A stretch of 64,000 nt of DNA from an uncultured Clostridia bacterium (GCA_934793215.1 CAKVOP010000002.1:216378-280377), one strand, 5' to 3'; shown: positions 26,444 through 36,104, counted from the stretch's first letter. Notes: generated from the sequence alone by a model not told the origin. Translations and numbers: made by a program.

Positions 26444-27697
26444 TTAATCGGCTTCCAATATTAATTCCAATTTGAAGACTACATTTTCTATAAAGTCTTC
26501 TGCTGAAATATTTTGGTCAAGATATCTCATATACTCTTTTCTGTTGTTTTTCATAAATAACTCGTTTAAGCCGATTACATCGGTTTTTTCTTCTTTGAGA
26601 ATTTTAACAATGTTTGCAAAACTATTTTTCAATTTTTGGTCTATTTTGTGTGCAGCCTCTTCGCTTAAACGGGTAAACTCGTTGTTTATTTTTAGTTCAC
26701 TAGTCGAATTTTCAAGTTCTATTAACGACAAATTCACATCAACTTTTGCATCAAAAATAGGAATTCCGTTTTCAAATTTAGTAGTCAAATTTATATCTTT
26801 TTTGAGAATTTCGTAAACTGCATTAACTCGTTGGTCTTCAATAAGCACATCATCTATTTTTATCACTTGTTTGCTAGATTTTTCGTTCAATAGATTAATT
26901 GCGTTAATTTGTTCAAGTGATAGTATTTTTACTATCTTCCCATTTTTCACTATCGCACTTTTACCAGTATTTACTATGGTTTTTGGATCGTTACCTCCGC
27001 CTCTTGACGAACTTCCGCCACCGTTTGCCCCCTCGCTTGGTTGTTCTTCCTCTGCTGGGGTGACCTGCATAGAGTAATCTTCTTCTTCATCTTTGGTTGC
27101 CGTTGTTAAAAAGCCAACTATTGATGATTTTGTAGGGCTGTAATATCCCCTATAGAATGATTCAAGGCTTGTATCAGTCACATAAATATGGTCAGCATTA
27201 TAGCCAACTATTTGTTCAAGTTTAAACCCTAAATTATCCCTTAAACTTTGAGTGGAAGAAAGCAAATCTTTTGCCGATTTGTTGGTGCATATAAATACTG
27301 TGTTTTCTGGAAACCCCGGCAAACGACCAAAATAATCAAGTGCGTTTACTCCATCTTCTTCCATAAGAGCAAGGTTTACTACGGTTGTTTTGGTATGATA
27401 GAGACCAATCTTGCGTCCCATGGCAAGTTGTGCTTCGTAAACAGCTTCTCCCACACTTTTTCCTTTCCCTGTAATAACTGACTCTTTATCGTCAAAAGTT
27501 TGATTTACCGATGGTATAAAAACAAGAAAAGAGACTTCATAATCATCTTCGACTTTATCAATTCCAACCGCGGTAACAACTCCGCGTTCTCGATTTTCAC
27601 CTGGGGCAAATATTTTTGCAGGCATAAAAACAAGCATTATGACGAAAAAGATGATAAGCATTGGATTATTAAGTAGATTCTTGAATTTGCTTTTCAT
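26444..27697 (-). CDS. gerC: Ger(x)C family spore germination protein, lipobox missing
   Basis: 417 residues, third gene of a gerA-B-C operon; GerC subunits of germinant receptors sit in the inner spore membrane. The family opening (ENRERGVVTAVGIDK) and C-terminal domain are clear. GerC proteins are normally lipoproteins with a Cys at the end of the signal. Here the signal reads MLVFMPAKIFAPGENR with no cysteine, so it must be anchored by the uncleaved helix or be secreted. A Gly/Ser/Glu-rich low-complexity insert lies at about residues 218-238. The SD is GGGGAGG. It overlaps gerB by 29 bp. Confidence 0.9.
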   Translation of the reverse strand: MKSKFKNLLNNPMLIIFFVIMLVFMPAKIFAPGENRERGVVTAVGIDKVEDDYEVSFLVFIPSVNQTFDDKESVITGKGKSVGEAVYEAQLAMGRKIGLYHTKTTVVNLALMEEDGVNALDYFGRLPGFPENTVFICTNKSAKDLLSSTQSLRDNLGFKLEQIVGYNADHIYVTDTSLESFYRGYYSPTKSSIVGFLTTATKDEEEDYSMQVTPAEEEQPSEGANGGGSSSRGGGNDPKTIVNTGKSAIVKNGKIVKILSLEQINAINLLNEKSSKQVIKIDDVLIEDQRVNAVYEILKKDINLTTKFENGIPIFDAKVDVNLSLIELENSTSELKINNEFTRLSEEAAHKIDQKLKNSFANIVKILKEEKTDVIGLNELFMKNNRKEYMRYLDQNISAEDFIENVVFKLELILEAD

Positions 27698-28763
27698 TTT
27701 TCCTCCCCACCATAACGATTATAAAAAATATTATTGGCAAGACATACCCCGCAACAACTCCCAGCACGGCTTCCCAGCCATTGACCCACTGGATAAGAAC
27801 TTCATATTTGCCAAGATAGAGTTCGTAAAGAAGCAGATACGACACAATAAACACCCCGCATGAAAATTTATTGGTCATTTTAGGAAACAACACTTGCAAG
27901 GTGTCACAAACTGCATAAGAAAAAATGTTGACCTGAAAAATCGTTATAAAACATATCGTAACCATTGCTATGACATCAAGTCTGCCAAATGCATTAAATT
28001 CGACTGTAAAAACCACGACATCTGAAAGAGCGTTATTATGCATAAATGCTGTGATATGATATTTGCAATAGAAGATTGCATATAATGCGAGCACTAAAAT
28101 CATGCCTAATATAGCATTCCAATATATTTTTTTGCTTGTTTTTCCTTGCATTTCTATTTTATCCATAACTAAAAATAGAAATATAAAGTCACCGAAAGTA
28201 AAGACATGTTTATACATTGTCAACCCTAAATCTTTTATACTTGAAGTAAAAAGAATTGGAGAGTTAAGAGTCGTGAAAAGCGAAAAAGACAGACATATCA
28301 CAACCCCCGCTATCAAAATATAGTAAAATAGTTCAATAGTTCTTGCAAGTGGACGAAGTCCTTTTATTACAGCAAAGCACGCAAGAGGAAAAGCACAGAT
28401 AAACGCTATTGGAATAAATTCATCTTGATAAACTTGCTGTTGAAAATACAAATAGGCAATAGAAAATGTCAGCACCACTTTAAAAAAGAAAAAAGTAAGC
28501 AAAATTAAATAGATAATCTTTGAAAAGAATGGAGAGAGTTTTTTGTTTAAGACATCTACAAGTTTGTCATTTGGATACGCCCTTTTCATCTTTACGAAAA
28601 CAAAAAGAGTCGCAAGGTCTATTAAAAAGAGTCCAAGCATAACAAAGAGTCCGTCAGCACTCACAAATTGATATAAAAGTGAAGGTAAAAGCAAAATTTT
28701 ATTTGACAAAACAAGTATGAATGCAATTACTCCCGCTTGTCCCGCTGAAATTTTATTACTCAT
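27669..28763 (-). CDS. gerB: GerB-type germinant receptor permease
   Basis: 364 residues and about ten transmembrane helices, in the spore-germination (GerAB/GerKB) branch of the APC superfamily. It starts with the common 'ISAGQAGVIAFILVLSNKIL' pattern. GerB subunits bind small-molecule germinants such as amino acids. The start at 28763 is chosen from AAGGAGGG six bases upstream; it overlaps the end of gerA by 8 bp. An upstream ATG would add 28 charged residues lying within gerA and is unlikely. Confidence 0.93.
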   Translation of the reverse strand: MSNKISAGQAGVIAFILVLSNKILLLPSLLYQFVSADGLFVMLGLFLIDLATLFVFVKMKRAYPNDKLVDVLNKKLSPFFSKIIYLILLTFFFFKVVLTFSIAYLYFQQQVYQDEFIPIAFICAFPLACFAVIKGLRPLARTIELFYYILIAGVVICLSFSLFTTLNSPILFTSSIKDLGLTMYKHVFTFGDFIFLFLVMDKIEMQGKTSKKIYWNAILGMILVLALYAIFYCKYHITAFMHNNALSDVVVFTVEFNAFGRLDVIAMVTICFITIFQVNIFSYAVCDTLQVLFPKMTNKFSCGVFIVSYLLLYELYLGKYEVLIQWVNGWEAVLGVVAGYVLPIIFFIIVMVGRKNEKQIQEST

Positions 28764-30192
28764 CTTTGCCCTCCTTTTTATTTCTTGGTCCCGAGAAAGA
28801 CAACGGCACGCCATCGAGTTCTTTTGTCGTGCTTGTAAATATTCCATCTTTTAGGTCTTTTTTAATCCGCGGACTATAAGGCACAAGATATGGCGTATCA
28901 TAACTATCCAAAGTATTAAGGTACATAACAAAATAAATAATTCCGCCTAAAACTCCCAACATGCCCAGAGAACCGCCAAGAATTATAAAAATCATTTGCA
29001 TTATTGTAATTTGAGCTGACTGCTCTGGTATTGTATAAAGTGCAATTTTGGATAATGCAATAATGATAACTCCGGGCGGAGAAATTAGTCCCGCTTTTAC
29101 CCCGGTGTCGCCCAAGATTAACGCACCAACAATAGAGGTCGCAAGCCCTAAATAACTAGGCAAGCGCAGAGACACCTCGTAAAGAATTTGAAATAGTAAG
29201 AATATAAACAAAATTTCAAGAAATGGCGTAAATGGCAAACCTTTTGTGGTGTCAGCAATCGTTATAAGAAAGTTGATTGGCAAAATGTTGTAATGAAAAA
29301 TTTGAAGCGAAAGATAAAACCCTGGTGCTATTATTGCCACCAGCAATCCCAACAACCTTATAACCCTAACCATTGAAGAATAATGATGATTTGTATAGTA
29401 ATCATTTGAATTGTGCAAATCTTCAATAACAGCAAACGGCAAAGTCAAAACGATTGGCGAATTATCCACAATAATTGCTACTTTCCCTTCCAATAATTTA
29501 GAGGTGACAATGTCTGGCTTTTCAGAGTTTCCAATTTGTTTAAAAATGGAATGCGGGCGTTCCTGTAAATAAGAAAGAATATAATAGGAATCCAAAATTC
29601 CATCTGCATCTATTTTCCCAAGTTTGGCGATTATTTTCTCAACAAGGTTGTCTTTCGCAACACCTTTTAGATAAGTTACCACAACGCTAGTTTGGCTATA
29701 AGATCCAATCTTTAATTGTTTCATAACAAGTTTATCAGTTTTCAATCTTCGACGAATAAGAGTTATGTTGGTTTGCAAATCTTCAACAAAGCCCTCTCTC
29801 GGCCCTTGGATAACCGGAGATGTTGGTGGCTCTGACGGAACACGTGTTGGAAAAGAAAACAGGTCAACCGAAAGAATTTGTTTAGAAAAATTTGAAAATA
29901 AAATTAATTTTCCGTTTAAAATGTTGTCTAGTGCCTCTTTTTCTTTAATTTCTTCCACTTGTGCAGTTTGAAGAACTTTATCTTTTATTTCTGTTATTGA
30001 AAATACATCATCAAATTCTTGAATGGGCTGATACACCGCTTCCGCAAGCAGATTTTGATCAGTTATACTTTTTAAAAACACCATGCCAATTTTTTGCTTC
30101 CCACGCACAAATAATCGGCTTGAAAAATCACTGCTTTCGTTTAAGGCAGTTTTATACTCTTCAATCTTTTTATCGACATTAAAATAAGACAT
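28756..30192 (-). CDS. gerA: GerA-type spore germination protein
   Basis: 478 residues, GerA/SpoVAF family: a soluble N-terminal domain (about residues 1-280, with the typical PTSPVIQGPREGFVEDLQTNITLIRRRLK segment) followed by five to six membrane helices (ISPPGVIIIALSKIA). GerA subunits form part of the nutrient germinant receptor and are proposed to oligomerise into an ion channel. First gene of the gerA-gerB-gerC operon, with SD AAAGGA and a sigma-G-like promoter upstream, consistent with forespore expression. Confidence 0.95.
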   Translation of the reverse strand: MSYFNVDKKIEEYKTALNESSDFSSRLFVRGKQKIGMVFLKSITDQNLLAEAVYQPIQEFDDVFSITEIKDKVLQTAQVEEIKEKEALDNILNGKLILFSNFSKQILSVDLFSFPTRVPSEPPTSPVIQGPREGFVEDLQTNITLIRRRLKTDKLVMKQLKIGSYSQTSVVVTYLKGVAKDNLVEKIIAKLGKIDADGILDSYYILSYLQERPHSIFKQIGNSEKPDIVTSKLLEGKVAIIVDNSPIVLTLPFAVIEDLHNSNDYYTNHHYSSMVRVIRLLGLLVAIIAPGFYLSLQIFHYNILPINFLITIADTTKGLPFTPFLEILFIFLLFQILYEVSLRLPSYLGLATSIVGALILGDTGVKAGLISPPGVIIIALSKIALYTIPEQSAQITIMQMIFIILGGSLGMLGVLGGIIYFVMYLNTLDSYDTPYLVPYSPRIKKDLKDGIFTSTTKELDGVPLSFSGPRNKKEGKDE

Positions 30193-30209
30193 ACGCTTTC
30201 CTTTTATGC

Positions 30210-30239
30210 TAGTATGTCTTATCTATAATTTTTTAGTCA
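30210..30239 (-). promoter_or_regulatory. sigma-G-like promoter of the ger operon
   Basis: On the minus strand CATACTA (30216-30210) matches the sigma-G -10 consensus CATNMTA exactly. A TGACTA box (30239-30234), 17 nt upstream, matches the -35 GMATR with one mismatch. It lies about 18 nt before the gerA start codon. Confidence 0.55.
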
Positions 30240-30301
30240 TGCAGAAATTCAATTTTAATCTCTGGTTTAATGCGTCTATTTACTTACAAAAGTCGGCAAA
30301 T

Positions 30302-31201
30302 TTAATCTGCGTAAGCCACTCCACCTTCATAAACATTATATCTGTCAATACTTACTGGTTTAGCACCAACTGTTGCGTCATCTTCATAAATCAGCGAAAT
30401 ATCAATAACATATTCTTTTACATCATCGGCTAAAACATTTTTGCTGAATTTATAGCATGTATAACCATTTGCATTAACAAAAACAACAATTTCCTTTAAA
30501 TCTTCACTTGTCTTAAGGGTTAATATTTTGCTTTCTTTATTAAAGTTTACAGAAGAAAAACCTTGCATTTGTCTTACAAAGGTCTTTTCAATGACATTTG
30601 AAGCCTTACTTGACCTTATGTAATCCTTGTTAGATTTCGCAACGACATAAAAACTTCTTTCTCCAACAGGAATTTGACTCAAAGAAAACTTACATTCTGT
30701 AACATCTGTTGATTTAAGAGTTCCTTGGTTATAGCAAATGGTGTAAAAATCTGCATTATCAACAGCTGTCCAAGTAAGCGAATTGTCATTTTCATTCAAG
30801 GTGATAACTGGTGCTTTTAAACCAATCTCCGCCCGCCAAGTAATCTCTTTTGAATATTGGCTGTTGTTACCCTTTGCCATGGCAAGGTAGCAGAATTTAA
30901 CTTTATAAGTTTGTCCAAGTTCAACGCCATTTTCTAAACATTGAGCAAGCGTGATAATGTTGTTTTCACTCTCAACAACCTTTTCTTCTTTTTCTATGCT
31001 GAAAACAAATCGGTATCCTTTATAACTTGAATTCGCTTTTGCAAGTATTTGCACTTGGTCATCATTTTCGGTTATTTCAACTACGTCAGGAACGTATGGG
31101 TTATAATTTAACAAAAACGCTGTAGCAAGTCCACCTATTGCCACTATCACTAGCACACATGAAATTATTATTTTAAGGATTTTATTTTTCATATTTGTCA
31201 T
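30302..31201 (-). CDS. exported Fn3-like domain protein
   Basis: 299 residues: an N-terminal signal or anchor helix (about residues 8-30) and an ectodomain with at least one fibronectin-III-like module. The stretch APVITLNENDNSLTWTAVDNADFYTICYN followed by YVVAKSNKDYIRSSKASN has the Fn3 strand pattern. Function is unknown; extracellular binding is typical for such modules. It is the next minus-strand gene upstream of the ger operon but has a separate promoter. Two ATGs (31201 and 31192) are possible; neither has an SD, and a perfect 18-bp palindrome ends at the first. Confidence 0.75.
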   Translation of the reverse strand: MTNMKNKILKIIISCVLVIVAIGGLATAFLLNYNPYVPDVVEITENDDQVQILAKANSSYKGYRFVFSIEKEEKVVESENNIITLAQCLENGVELGQTYKVKFCYLAMAKGNNSQYSKEITWRAEIGLKAPVITLNENDNSLTWTAVDNADFYTICYNQGTLKSTDVTECKFSLSQIPVGERSFYVVAKSNKDYIRSSKASNVIEKTFVRQMQGFSSVNFNKESKILTLKTSEDLKEIVVFVNANGYTCYKFSKNVLADDVKEYVIDISLIYEDDATVGAKPVSIDRYNVYEGGVAYAD

Positions 31202-31240
31202 ATACTAAATTTAGTATAACCGAAACGCGTCAAAATTCAA
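31201..31240 (-). promoter_or_regulatory. promoter with perfect 18-bp palindromic operator
   Basis: TTGAAT (31240-31235), 16 nt, TATACT (31218-31213). The -10 and start region form a perfect palindrome, TATACTAAATTTAGTATA (31201-31218), which touches the first possible start codon of the Fn3-like gene. A repressor binding there would block initiation. Confidence 0.5.
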
Positions 31241-31270
31241 AACAATTTATCAATTTTAAGAAAAACAATA

Positions 31271-31299
31271 TTGACAAATTTCGTCAGTTGTGCTAAAAT
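31271..31299 (+). promoter_or_regulatory. promoter of the Glu-rich membrane protein gene
   Basis: TTGACA (31271-31276), 17 nt, TAAAAT (31294-31299). A GGAGG SD lies between the predicted start of transcription and the ATG at 31322. Confidence 0.7.
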
Positions 31300-31321
31300 A
31301 AAGACAAGTTTGGAGGAAATT

Positions 31322-32695
31322 ATGTTACAATTCATGTCAGGCTCACAAGTTGCCTCATTATTCATTGGAATTATATTTTCAATTCTCGCTGTTGGAGATT
31401 TAATACTTGTTGCCAAATACGCAAAACAAATCGGCTCTTTTGGTAAATCTCTTGCTCTTGCACTCATTTGCCCACTCATTGCTTACACATCATGGTTGTT
31501 TTTGATTTTAAGTTATATCAAAGACTTTAAAAATAACGAATTTATGAACATTATCGTTTCTATTCTTGTTGCAATCTTCACTTTGATGATGGTTATAATC
31601 GTCGCAAAAACACTTTACGCAAAACATTATGCAGATGAAGATCAGAAAGATGAAACAGAAGTTGTTCTTGCCGAAGAAAATAATAACGAAACTGCTGAAA
31701 ATATAGTTGACGTGCCAGCTGAAGAAAAAGTAGAAGAAAACGAAGAAACTCAAAACGGAGAAGAAGTAACAGCACAAGACGAAGAAAAAACTAGCGAAGA
31801 AGAAAAAGCAGTTGAAGAAGCCCCTGCGACTGAAAATGTTAAAGAAACAGAAGAAGAAACAGAAAACGTAGAATCTACTGAAAGCAACAATACTGATGAA
31901 AACAAAGATAGCGTTGACGCACAACTTGTTGATGCTCTTATCCTTACTCAAATCTTAAAAGAAAAAGAAGAGGCAGAATCAGTTTCTCAAGAAGAAAACA
32001 CCGACAATGAAACTATTGCAAGTGAAGAAGAATCAGCAGCAGCAGCAGTTTCTGCACAAGAAACTGTAAATGACGATACAGAAATTCAAGAAGAAACTAC
32101 ACCTGAAATTGAAGAAGTTTCTGCTGAAGAATCAGTTGTTGAAAATGCAGATGACGAAGTTGAGCACACAGCGGTTAAAGAAACAAACGTTGTAGAAGAA
32201 CCTGTAGAAAATGAACCTGAACAACAAATTGAAAATGAAGTTGTCACCGATGAAAAATCAGTAGAAGAATCCCCTGCCGAAGAAGTTGCCGAAGCAGAAA
32301 AAGAAGAAGTTGAAGAAGAAACTAATTCTAAAACAGAAGATGTTCCAGCAGAAGAAGAAAAAGCTGAAACCACTGATGAAAACGCCGACGAAGTTACTGA
32401 AGAAGCAGTAGAAGAAAAAGTAGAACAAAACACCGAAGAAAACAAGGAAGATGGACTTGGCGACCTAGAAATTGAAAATAGTGATGATGAAAAAGTCACA
32501 ATTTCAACTGACGAAACTGAAGATGAAATTGACGAAACTGACGAAAACGATTTCTTGAAAGAAATAAGAGAAATTCTTAACGATAAAAAAGAAGAAGAGC
32601 CAAAGCGTCCACTTACACAAGACGAAATTGACGACCTCGAATTTGAAAAATATCTTGACTCACTTAAAAAGAAAAGAGACGAAGATAACAAGTAA
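31322..32695 (+). CDS. membrane protein with long Glu-rich disordered tail
   Basis: 457 residues. About 100 N-terminal residues form three transmembrane helices (VASLFIGIIFSILAVGDLIL, LALALICPLIAYTSWLFL, IIVSILVAIFTLMMVIIVA). The remaining roughly 340 residues are extremely acidic and repetitive (runs such as EETENVESTESN and VPAEEEKAETTDEN) with almost no hydrophobic core, so probably disordered and cytoplasmic. The end (TQDEIDDLEFEKYLDSLKKKRDE) becomes helical and mixed-charge. I recognise no family. The start is chosen from SD GGAGG at 31312; an earlier in-frame ATG at 31271 lies inside the -35 box. Confidence 0.8.
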   Translation: MLQFMSGSQVASLFIGIIFSILAVGDLILVAKYAKQIGSFGKSLALALICPLIAYTSWLFLILSYIKDFKNNEFMNIIVSILVAIFTLMMVIIVAKTLYAKHYADEDQKDETEVVLAEENNNETAENIVDVPAEEKVEENEETQNGEEVTAQDEEKTSEEEKAVEEAPATENVKETEEETENVESTESNNTDENKDSVDAQLVDALILTQILKEKEEAESVSQEENTDNETIASEEESAAAAVSAQETVNDDTEIQEETTPEIEEVSAEESVVENADDEVEHTAVKETNVVEEPVENEPEQQIENEVVTDEKSVEESPAEEVAEAEKEEVEEETNSKTEDVPAEEEKAETTDENADEVTEEAVEEKVEQNTEENKEDGLGDLEIENSDDEKVTISTDETEDEIDETDENDFLKEIREILNDKKEEEPKRPLTQDEIDDLEFEKYLDSLKKKRDEDNK

Positions 32696-32738
32696 AAATC
32701 ACAAAAAATAATTTAACTTTCGCAGAGCATAGCACAAT

Positions 32739-32770
32739 AAAAAAATCCACGATAATCGTGGATTTTTTTG
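32739..32770. terminator. bidirectional terminator between the Glu-rich gene and leuS
   Basis: Stem ATCCACGA/TCGTGGAT (32745-32752 with 32756-32763), three-base loop, A6 before and T7 after. Confidence 0.8.
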
Positions 32771-32848
32771 TGCAATAATTTATAATTAAACTTAAAGGTA
32801 AGCACTTTTAACATTAAATATCTTAAAACTTTGACACACTTAATTCAT

Positions 32849-35239
32849 TTACTTTACAATTATGTTAGCAATTCTCCCAGGAACATAAATTTCTTTTACA
32901 ATAGCTTTCCCGTTTATAAGATTTTTTATTGTTTCATTTCGTTTTATTTGTGCGAGTGCCTCATCGTTGTTGGCAACAGCAGAAACAAGCATTCTAGCAA
33001 CTATTTTGCTATTAACCTGCACGGCAATCTCAACTTCGTTTTCTTTCGTTTTTTCATCATCAAAAATTGGCCATTTCTCGTATGCAATACTATTTTCATG
33101 CCCAAGATTTTCCCAAATTTCTTCCGTAATAAATGGAGCAATAGGGTTAACCAATTTCAAAAATTCTTCGGCATATACCCTTGGAAACACCTCTTCCTTC
33201 ATAACAGCATTTACAAAAACCATCATTTGGCTTATTGCAGTATTGAAAGCAAGAGCGTCATAGTCTTCGGTCACTTTTTTAACTGTTTGATGAAAAATCT
33301 TATCAAGGTTTTCATTTGATTTATCTTGAATCTTATTTGATTGCATATAAATACGCCAAATTCTTTCAATAAATCTCTTTACACCTTCAATATTCTTTGT
33401 ATTCCATGGTTTAGAATCTTGCAAAGGCCCCATAAACATTTCGTACATTCTTAATGTATCTGCACCATATTCTTTAACAATATCGTCTGGATTTATGACA
33501 TTTCCTCTACTCTTGCTCATTTTCTCGCCATTTTCACCCAAAATCATACCTTGATGGCACAACTTTTGGAAAGGTTCTTTTACCGAAACTAGTCCTTTGT
33601 CATAAAAGTAATTATTTAAAAATCTAGAATATATAAGGTGCCCTACTGCATGCTCTGCTCCGCCTAGGTAAAGATCCACAGGCATCCAGTGCTTAATGAG
33701 TTCAGGATCTGCCATTGCATTGTCATTATTAGGATCAATGTATCTTAAATAATACCAACTGCTTCCCGCAGAGCCAGGCATTGTGCTGGTCTCTCGCTTG
33801 GCAATTCCTGTTTCAGTTTTGACATATTTCCAGTCTTCCGCATTTTCAAGAGGTGCCTTGCCATTTTTCCCCTTGTAATCTTCAAGTTCTGGCAAAACAA
33901 GAGGCAAGTCTTTCTCTTTTACAAGTTCAATCTCTCCATTTTCATGGTAAAGAACTGGGATTGGTTCCCCCCAATATCTTTGACGTGCGAAAGTCCAATC
34001 TCGCAATTTGTATGTTATAGTTGCATGACCTTTTTCGTTCGCTTCAAGCCAATTTATCATTCTCTCAATAGCATCATGATTGTTTAAGCCATCAAGGAAA
34101 TCACTATTTATATGTTTGCCATCACCTTCAAAACATTTCTCTTTACTTGCCCCCTCAATAATAGGATTAATATCTAATCCATATTTATTAGCAAATTCAA
34201 AATCGCGTTCATCATGTGCTGGAACAGCCATTACCGCACCTGTTGCATAAGAAGCTACAACATAGTCGCTTATAAATATTGGAACATGTTTTCCATTCAC
34301 TGGATTTATTGCATAAGCACCAGTGAATACACCTGTTTTATCTTTATTAAGTTGTGTCCTCTCTAAATCACTCTTTTTTGCACATTCCGCTTTATACGCT
34401 TCAACAACCTCTTTTTGTTTACTTGTTGTTATCTTATTAACAAGTTCATGTTCTGGCGCTAAAACACAGTAAGAAAGTCCAAAAAGTGTATCACATCGAG
34501 TCGTAAACACATCAAAACTCAATTCACTATCCACAACTTTAAAGTTAATGGTTGCTCCCCTGCTCTTTCCAATCCAATTTCTTTGGATCTCTTTTGTGCT
34601 TTGAGGCCAGTCTATTGTTTCAAGACCTTCCAAAAGCCTTTCTGCATATTTTGGAGTGTTGATGACCCATTGCTTCATATATTTTTTTACTACAGGGAAG
34701 CCACCTCTTTCGCTTTTTCCGTCTATAACTTCATCGTTGGCGAGAACAGTACCGAGTTCTTCACACCAGTTTACTGGAGTATCAATATACTTCGCAAGTC
34801 CATCTTTATAAAGCATTTCAAACCACCATTGAGTCCACTTATAAAAATGAGGATCAGCAGTTGAAATAACCCTATCCCAATCATAAGAAAATCCAAGCAT
34901 CTTTAACTGGCGGGTAAAATTGTCAATATTTTTTTGTGTAAACTCCCCTGGGTGATTTCCAGTTTTAATTGCATATTGCTCGGCAGGCAAACCAAATGAA
35001 TCAAACCCCATTGGGTGTAAAACGTTGAAACCCTTCATTCGCATATATCTTGCCATAATATCAGTTGCAGTATAACCCTCGGGATGCCCAACATGAAGAC
35101 CTTCTCCTGATGGATAAGGGAACATGTCAAGAACATAATATTTTGGTTTAGAAAAATCCCAAACATCTGTTTTAAAGGTTTTCTCTTTTTCCCATCTATT
35201 CTGCCACTTTTCTTCGATTTGCTTAAAATTGTATTCCAT
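32849..35239 (-). CDS. leuS: leucyl-tRNA synthetase
   Basis: 796 residues, class I synthetase that charges tRNA-Leu. HIGH signature as [12 protein letters not shown] (about residue 51), an editing domain ([14 protein letters not shown]) and KMSKS ([10 protein letters not shown]). Length is normal. The SD is AGGAG. A promoter TTGACT-17-TATTAT precedes it. I looked for a T-box leader, common for synthetase genes in Firmicutes, and the short upstream region does not have room for one. Confidence 0.97.
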   Translation of the reverse strand: MEYNFKQIEEKWQNRWEKEKTFKTDVWDFSKPKYYVLDMFPYPSGEGLHVGHPEGYTATDIMARYMRMKGFNVLHPMGFDSFGLPAEQYAIKTGNHPGEFTQKNIDNFTRQLKMLGFSYDWDRVISTADPHFYKWTQWWFEMLYKDGLAKYIDTPVNWCEELGTVLANDEVIDGKSERGGFPVVKKYMKQWVINTPKYAERLLEGLETIDWPQSTKEIQRNWIGKSRGATINFKVVDSELSFDVFTTRCDTLFGLSYCVLAPEHELVNKITTSKQKEVVEAYKAECAKKSDLERTQLNKDKTGVFTGAYAINPVNGKHVPIFISDYVVASYATGAVMAVPAHDERDFEFANKYGLDINPIIEGASKEKCFEGDGKHINSDFLDGLNNHDAIERMINWLEANEKGHATITYKLRDWTFARQRYWGEPIPVLYHENGEIELVKEKDLPLVLPELEDYKGKNGKAPLENAEDWKYVKTETGIAKRETSTMPGSAGSSWYYLRYIDPNNDNAMADPELIKHWMPVDLYLGGAEHAVGHLIYSRFLNNYFYDKGLVSVKEPFQKLCHQGMILGENGEKMSKSRGNVINPDDIVKEYGADTLRMYEMFMGPLQDSKPWNTKNIEGVKRFIERIWRIYMQSNKIQDKSNENLDKIFHQTVKKVTEDYDALAFNTAISQMMVFVNAVMKEEVFPRVYAEEFLKLVNPIAPFITEEIWENLGHENSIAYEKWPIFDDEKTKENEVEIAVQVNSKIVARMLVSAVANNDEALAQIKRNETIKNLINGKAIVKEIYVPGRIANIIVK

Positions 35240-35270
35240 GTTTTCTCCTAGACTGTAAATTTATAAGTAG

Positions 35271-35299
35271 ATAATAGCAAAATTTACGAGTTAAGTCAA
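35271..35299 (-). promoter_or_regulatory. promoter of leuS
   Basis: TTGACT (35299-35294), 17 nt, TATTAT (35276-35271) on the minus strand, with a leader of about 25-30 nt and a normal SD. Confidence 0.7.
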
Positions 35300-35379
35300 T
35301 TCTTGCGGGGCTCAATTTGAAAAATACCCCAAATTGTTGACAGAATTTTGGGTTTTTGCGAAAAAATGTTAAAAAATCA

Positions 35380-35408
35380 TTGACAAAGGCTTAATTATTG
35401 TGTATAAT
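35380..35408 (+). promoter_or_regulatory. promoter of rplJ-rplL
   Basis: TTGACA (35380-35385), 17 nt, TATAAT (35403-35408). Near-perfect sigma-A promoter, starting transcription about 165 nt before rplJ. Confidence 0.8.
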
Positions 35409-35414
35409 AGCCTC

Positions 35415-35582
35415 GTTAAAATTAAATCTATCCATAGACAGCAAGTGGCTATCCATAAACACTACGGTGTGCTTGCCGAGGAAAGAAGTATATATAGATG
35501 TTTCGTCTCTACGCTTTTTTCCTAGGCGTAGAGATTTATTTTTAATAACGCAATATTCTATTAAAAAGGAGGAAAAGATTTC
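35415..35582 (+). ncRNA. L10 leader (rplJL autoregulatory 5' UTR)
   Basis: A 168-nt leader before rplJ in which the middle part (AGCAAGTGGCTATCC... GGTGTGCTTGCCGAGG) can form the kinked stem bound by L10(L12)4. It is followed by a strong hairpin (CTCTACGC/GCGTAGAG at 35507-35533) and a U-rich run. In Firmicutes this arrangement lets excess L10-L12 complex terminate transcription before rplJ. Assigned by position and structure; I did not align it with the known family. Confidence 0.75.
35506..35545 (+). terminator. attenuator in the rplJL leader
   Basis: Nine-bp stem TCTCTACGC/GCGTAGAGA with an 11-nt loop, followed by TTTATTTTT, upstream of the rplJ SD. It fits a premature terminator of the L10-controlled type. 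Confidence 0.65.
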
Positions 35583-36104
35583 ATGAGTGCAAATTTAGAA
35601 GCAAAAAAACAAATCGTTGAAGAAATCAAAGAAAAGCTTTCAAGAGCTAAATCTGTTACTTTCGTTGATTACAACGCTTTGACCGTTGCAGAAGATACAC
35701 AAATGCGTCGTGAATTTAAGAATAATGGCGCTGAATACAAAGTGTACAAAAACAAATTAATGCTCCTCGCACTCAACGAACTTGGAATCAAGGGTGCCGA
35801 AGAATATCTTCATGGCACTAGTGCGGTTGCTTTCAGTTATGACGATGAAGTAAGCGGTGCAAAAATCGCTTGCCAGACTGCTGAAAAAACAAAGAAATTA
35901 ACCGTAAAATTTGGTTTACTTAATGGTAATTTCGTTGAAGGCAAGGAAATTGAAGCTTTGGCAAAACTTCCAAGCAAAGAAGTTCTCATTGCCAAATTAC
36001 TTGGGACTCTCAATGGTCCTATTTCAGCACTTGCAAGAGTGCTTAATGCCCCTATCAGTGGGCTCGCAAGAGCATTAAATGCTGTTGCTACAAAAAATGC
36101 GTAA
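35583..36104 (+). CDS. rplJ: 50S ribosomal protein L10
   Basis: 173 residues. L10 anchors the L7/L12 stalk to the ribosome. It has the family opening (AKKQIVEEIKEKLSRAKSVTFVDYNALTV) and the hydrophobic C-terminal helix that carries L12 dimers, here with a visible internal near-repeat (PISALARVLNAPISGLARALNA). SD AGGAGG. First gene after the L10 leader, followed by rplL 32 bp downstream. Confidence 0.97.
   Translation: MSANLEAKKQIVEEIKEKLSRAKSVTFVDYNALTVAEDTQMRREFKNNGAEYKVYKNKLMLLALNELGIKGAEEYLHGTSAVAFSYDDEVSGAKIACQTAEKTKKLTVKFGLLNGNFVEGKEIEALAKLPSKEVLIAKLLGTLNGPISALARVLNAPISGLARALNAVATKNA

Noticed and set aside
31508..32691. Long open frames on the minus strand opposite the Glu-rich gene
   Set aside because: They are Ser/Phe-rich mirror images of GAA/GAT-rich codons, with no SD; the plus-strand gene has promoter, SD and terminator.
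31951..32700. CRISPR or microsatellite in the GAAGAA-rich stretch
   Set aside because: The repetition follows the codons of an acidic protein and has no spacer-repeat regularity. No CRISPR array was seen in the window.
35240..35300. T-box leader before leuS (also considered before cysS at 39855-39974)
   Set aside because: The upstream regions are too short and lack the specifier stem and T-box consensus. Ordinary promoters explain leuS.
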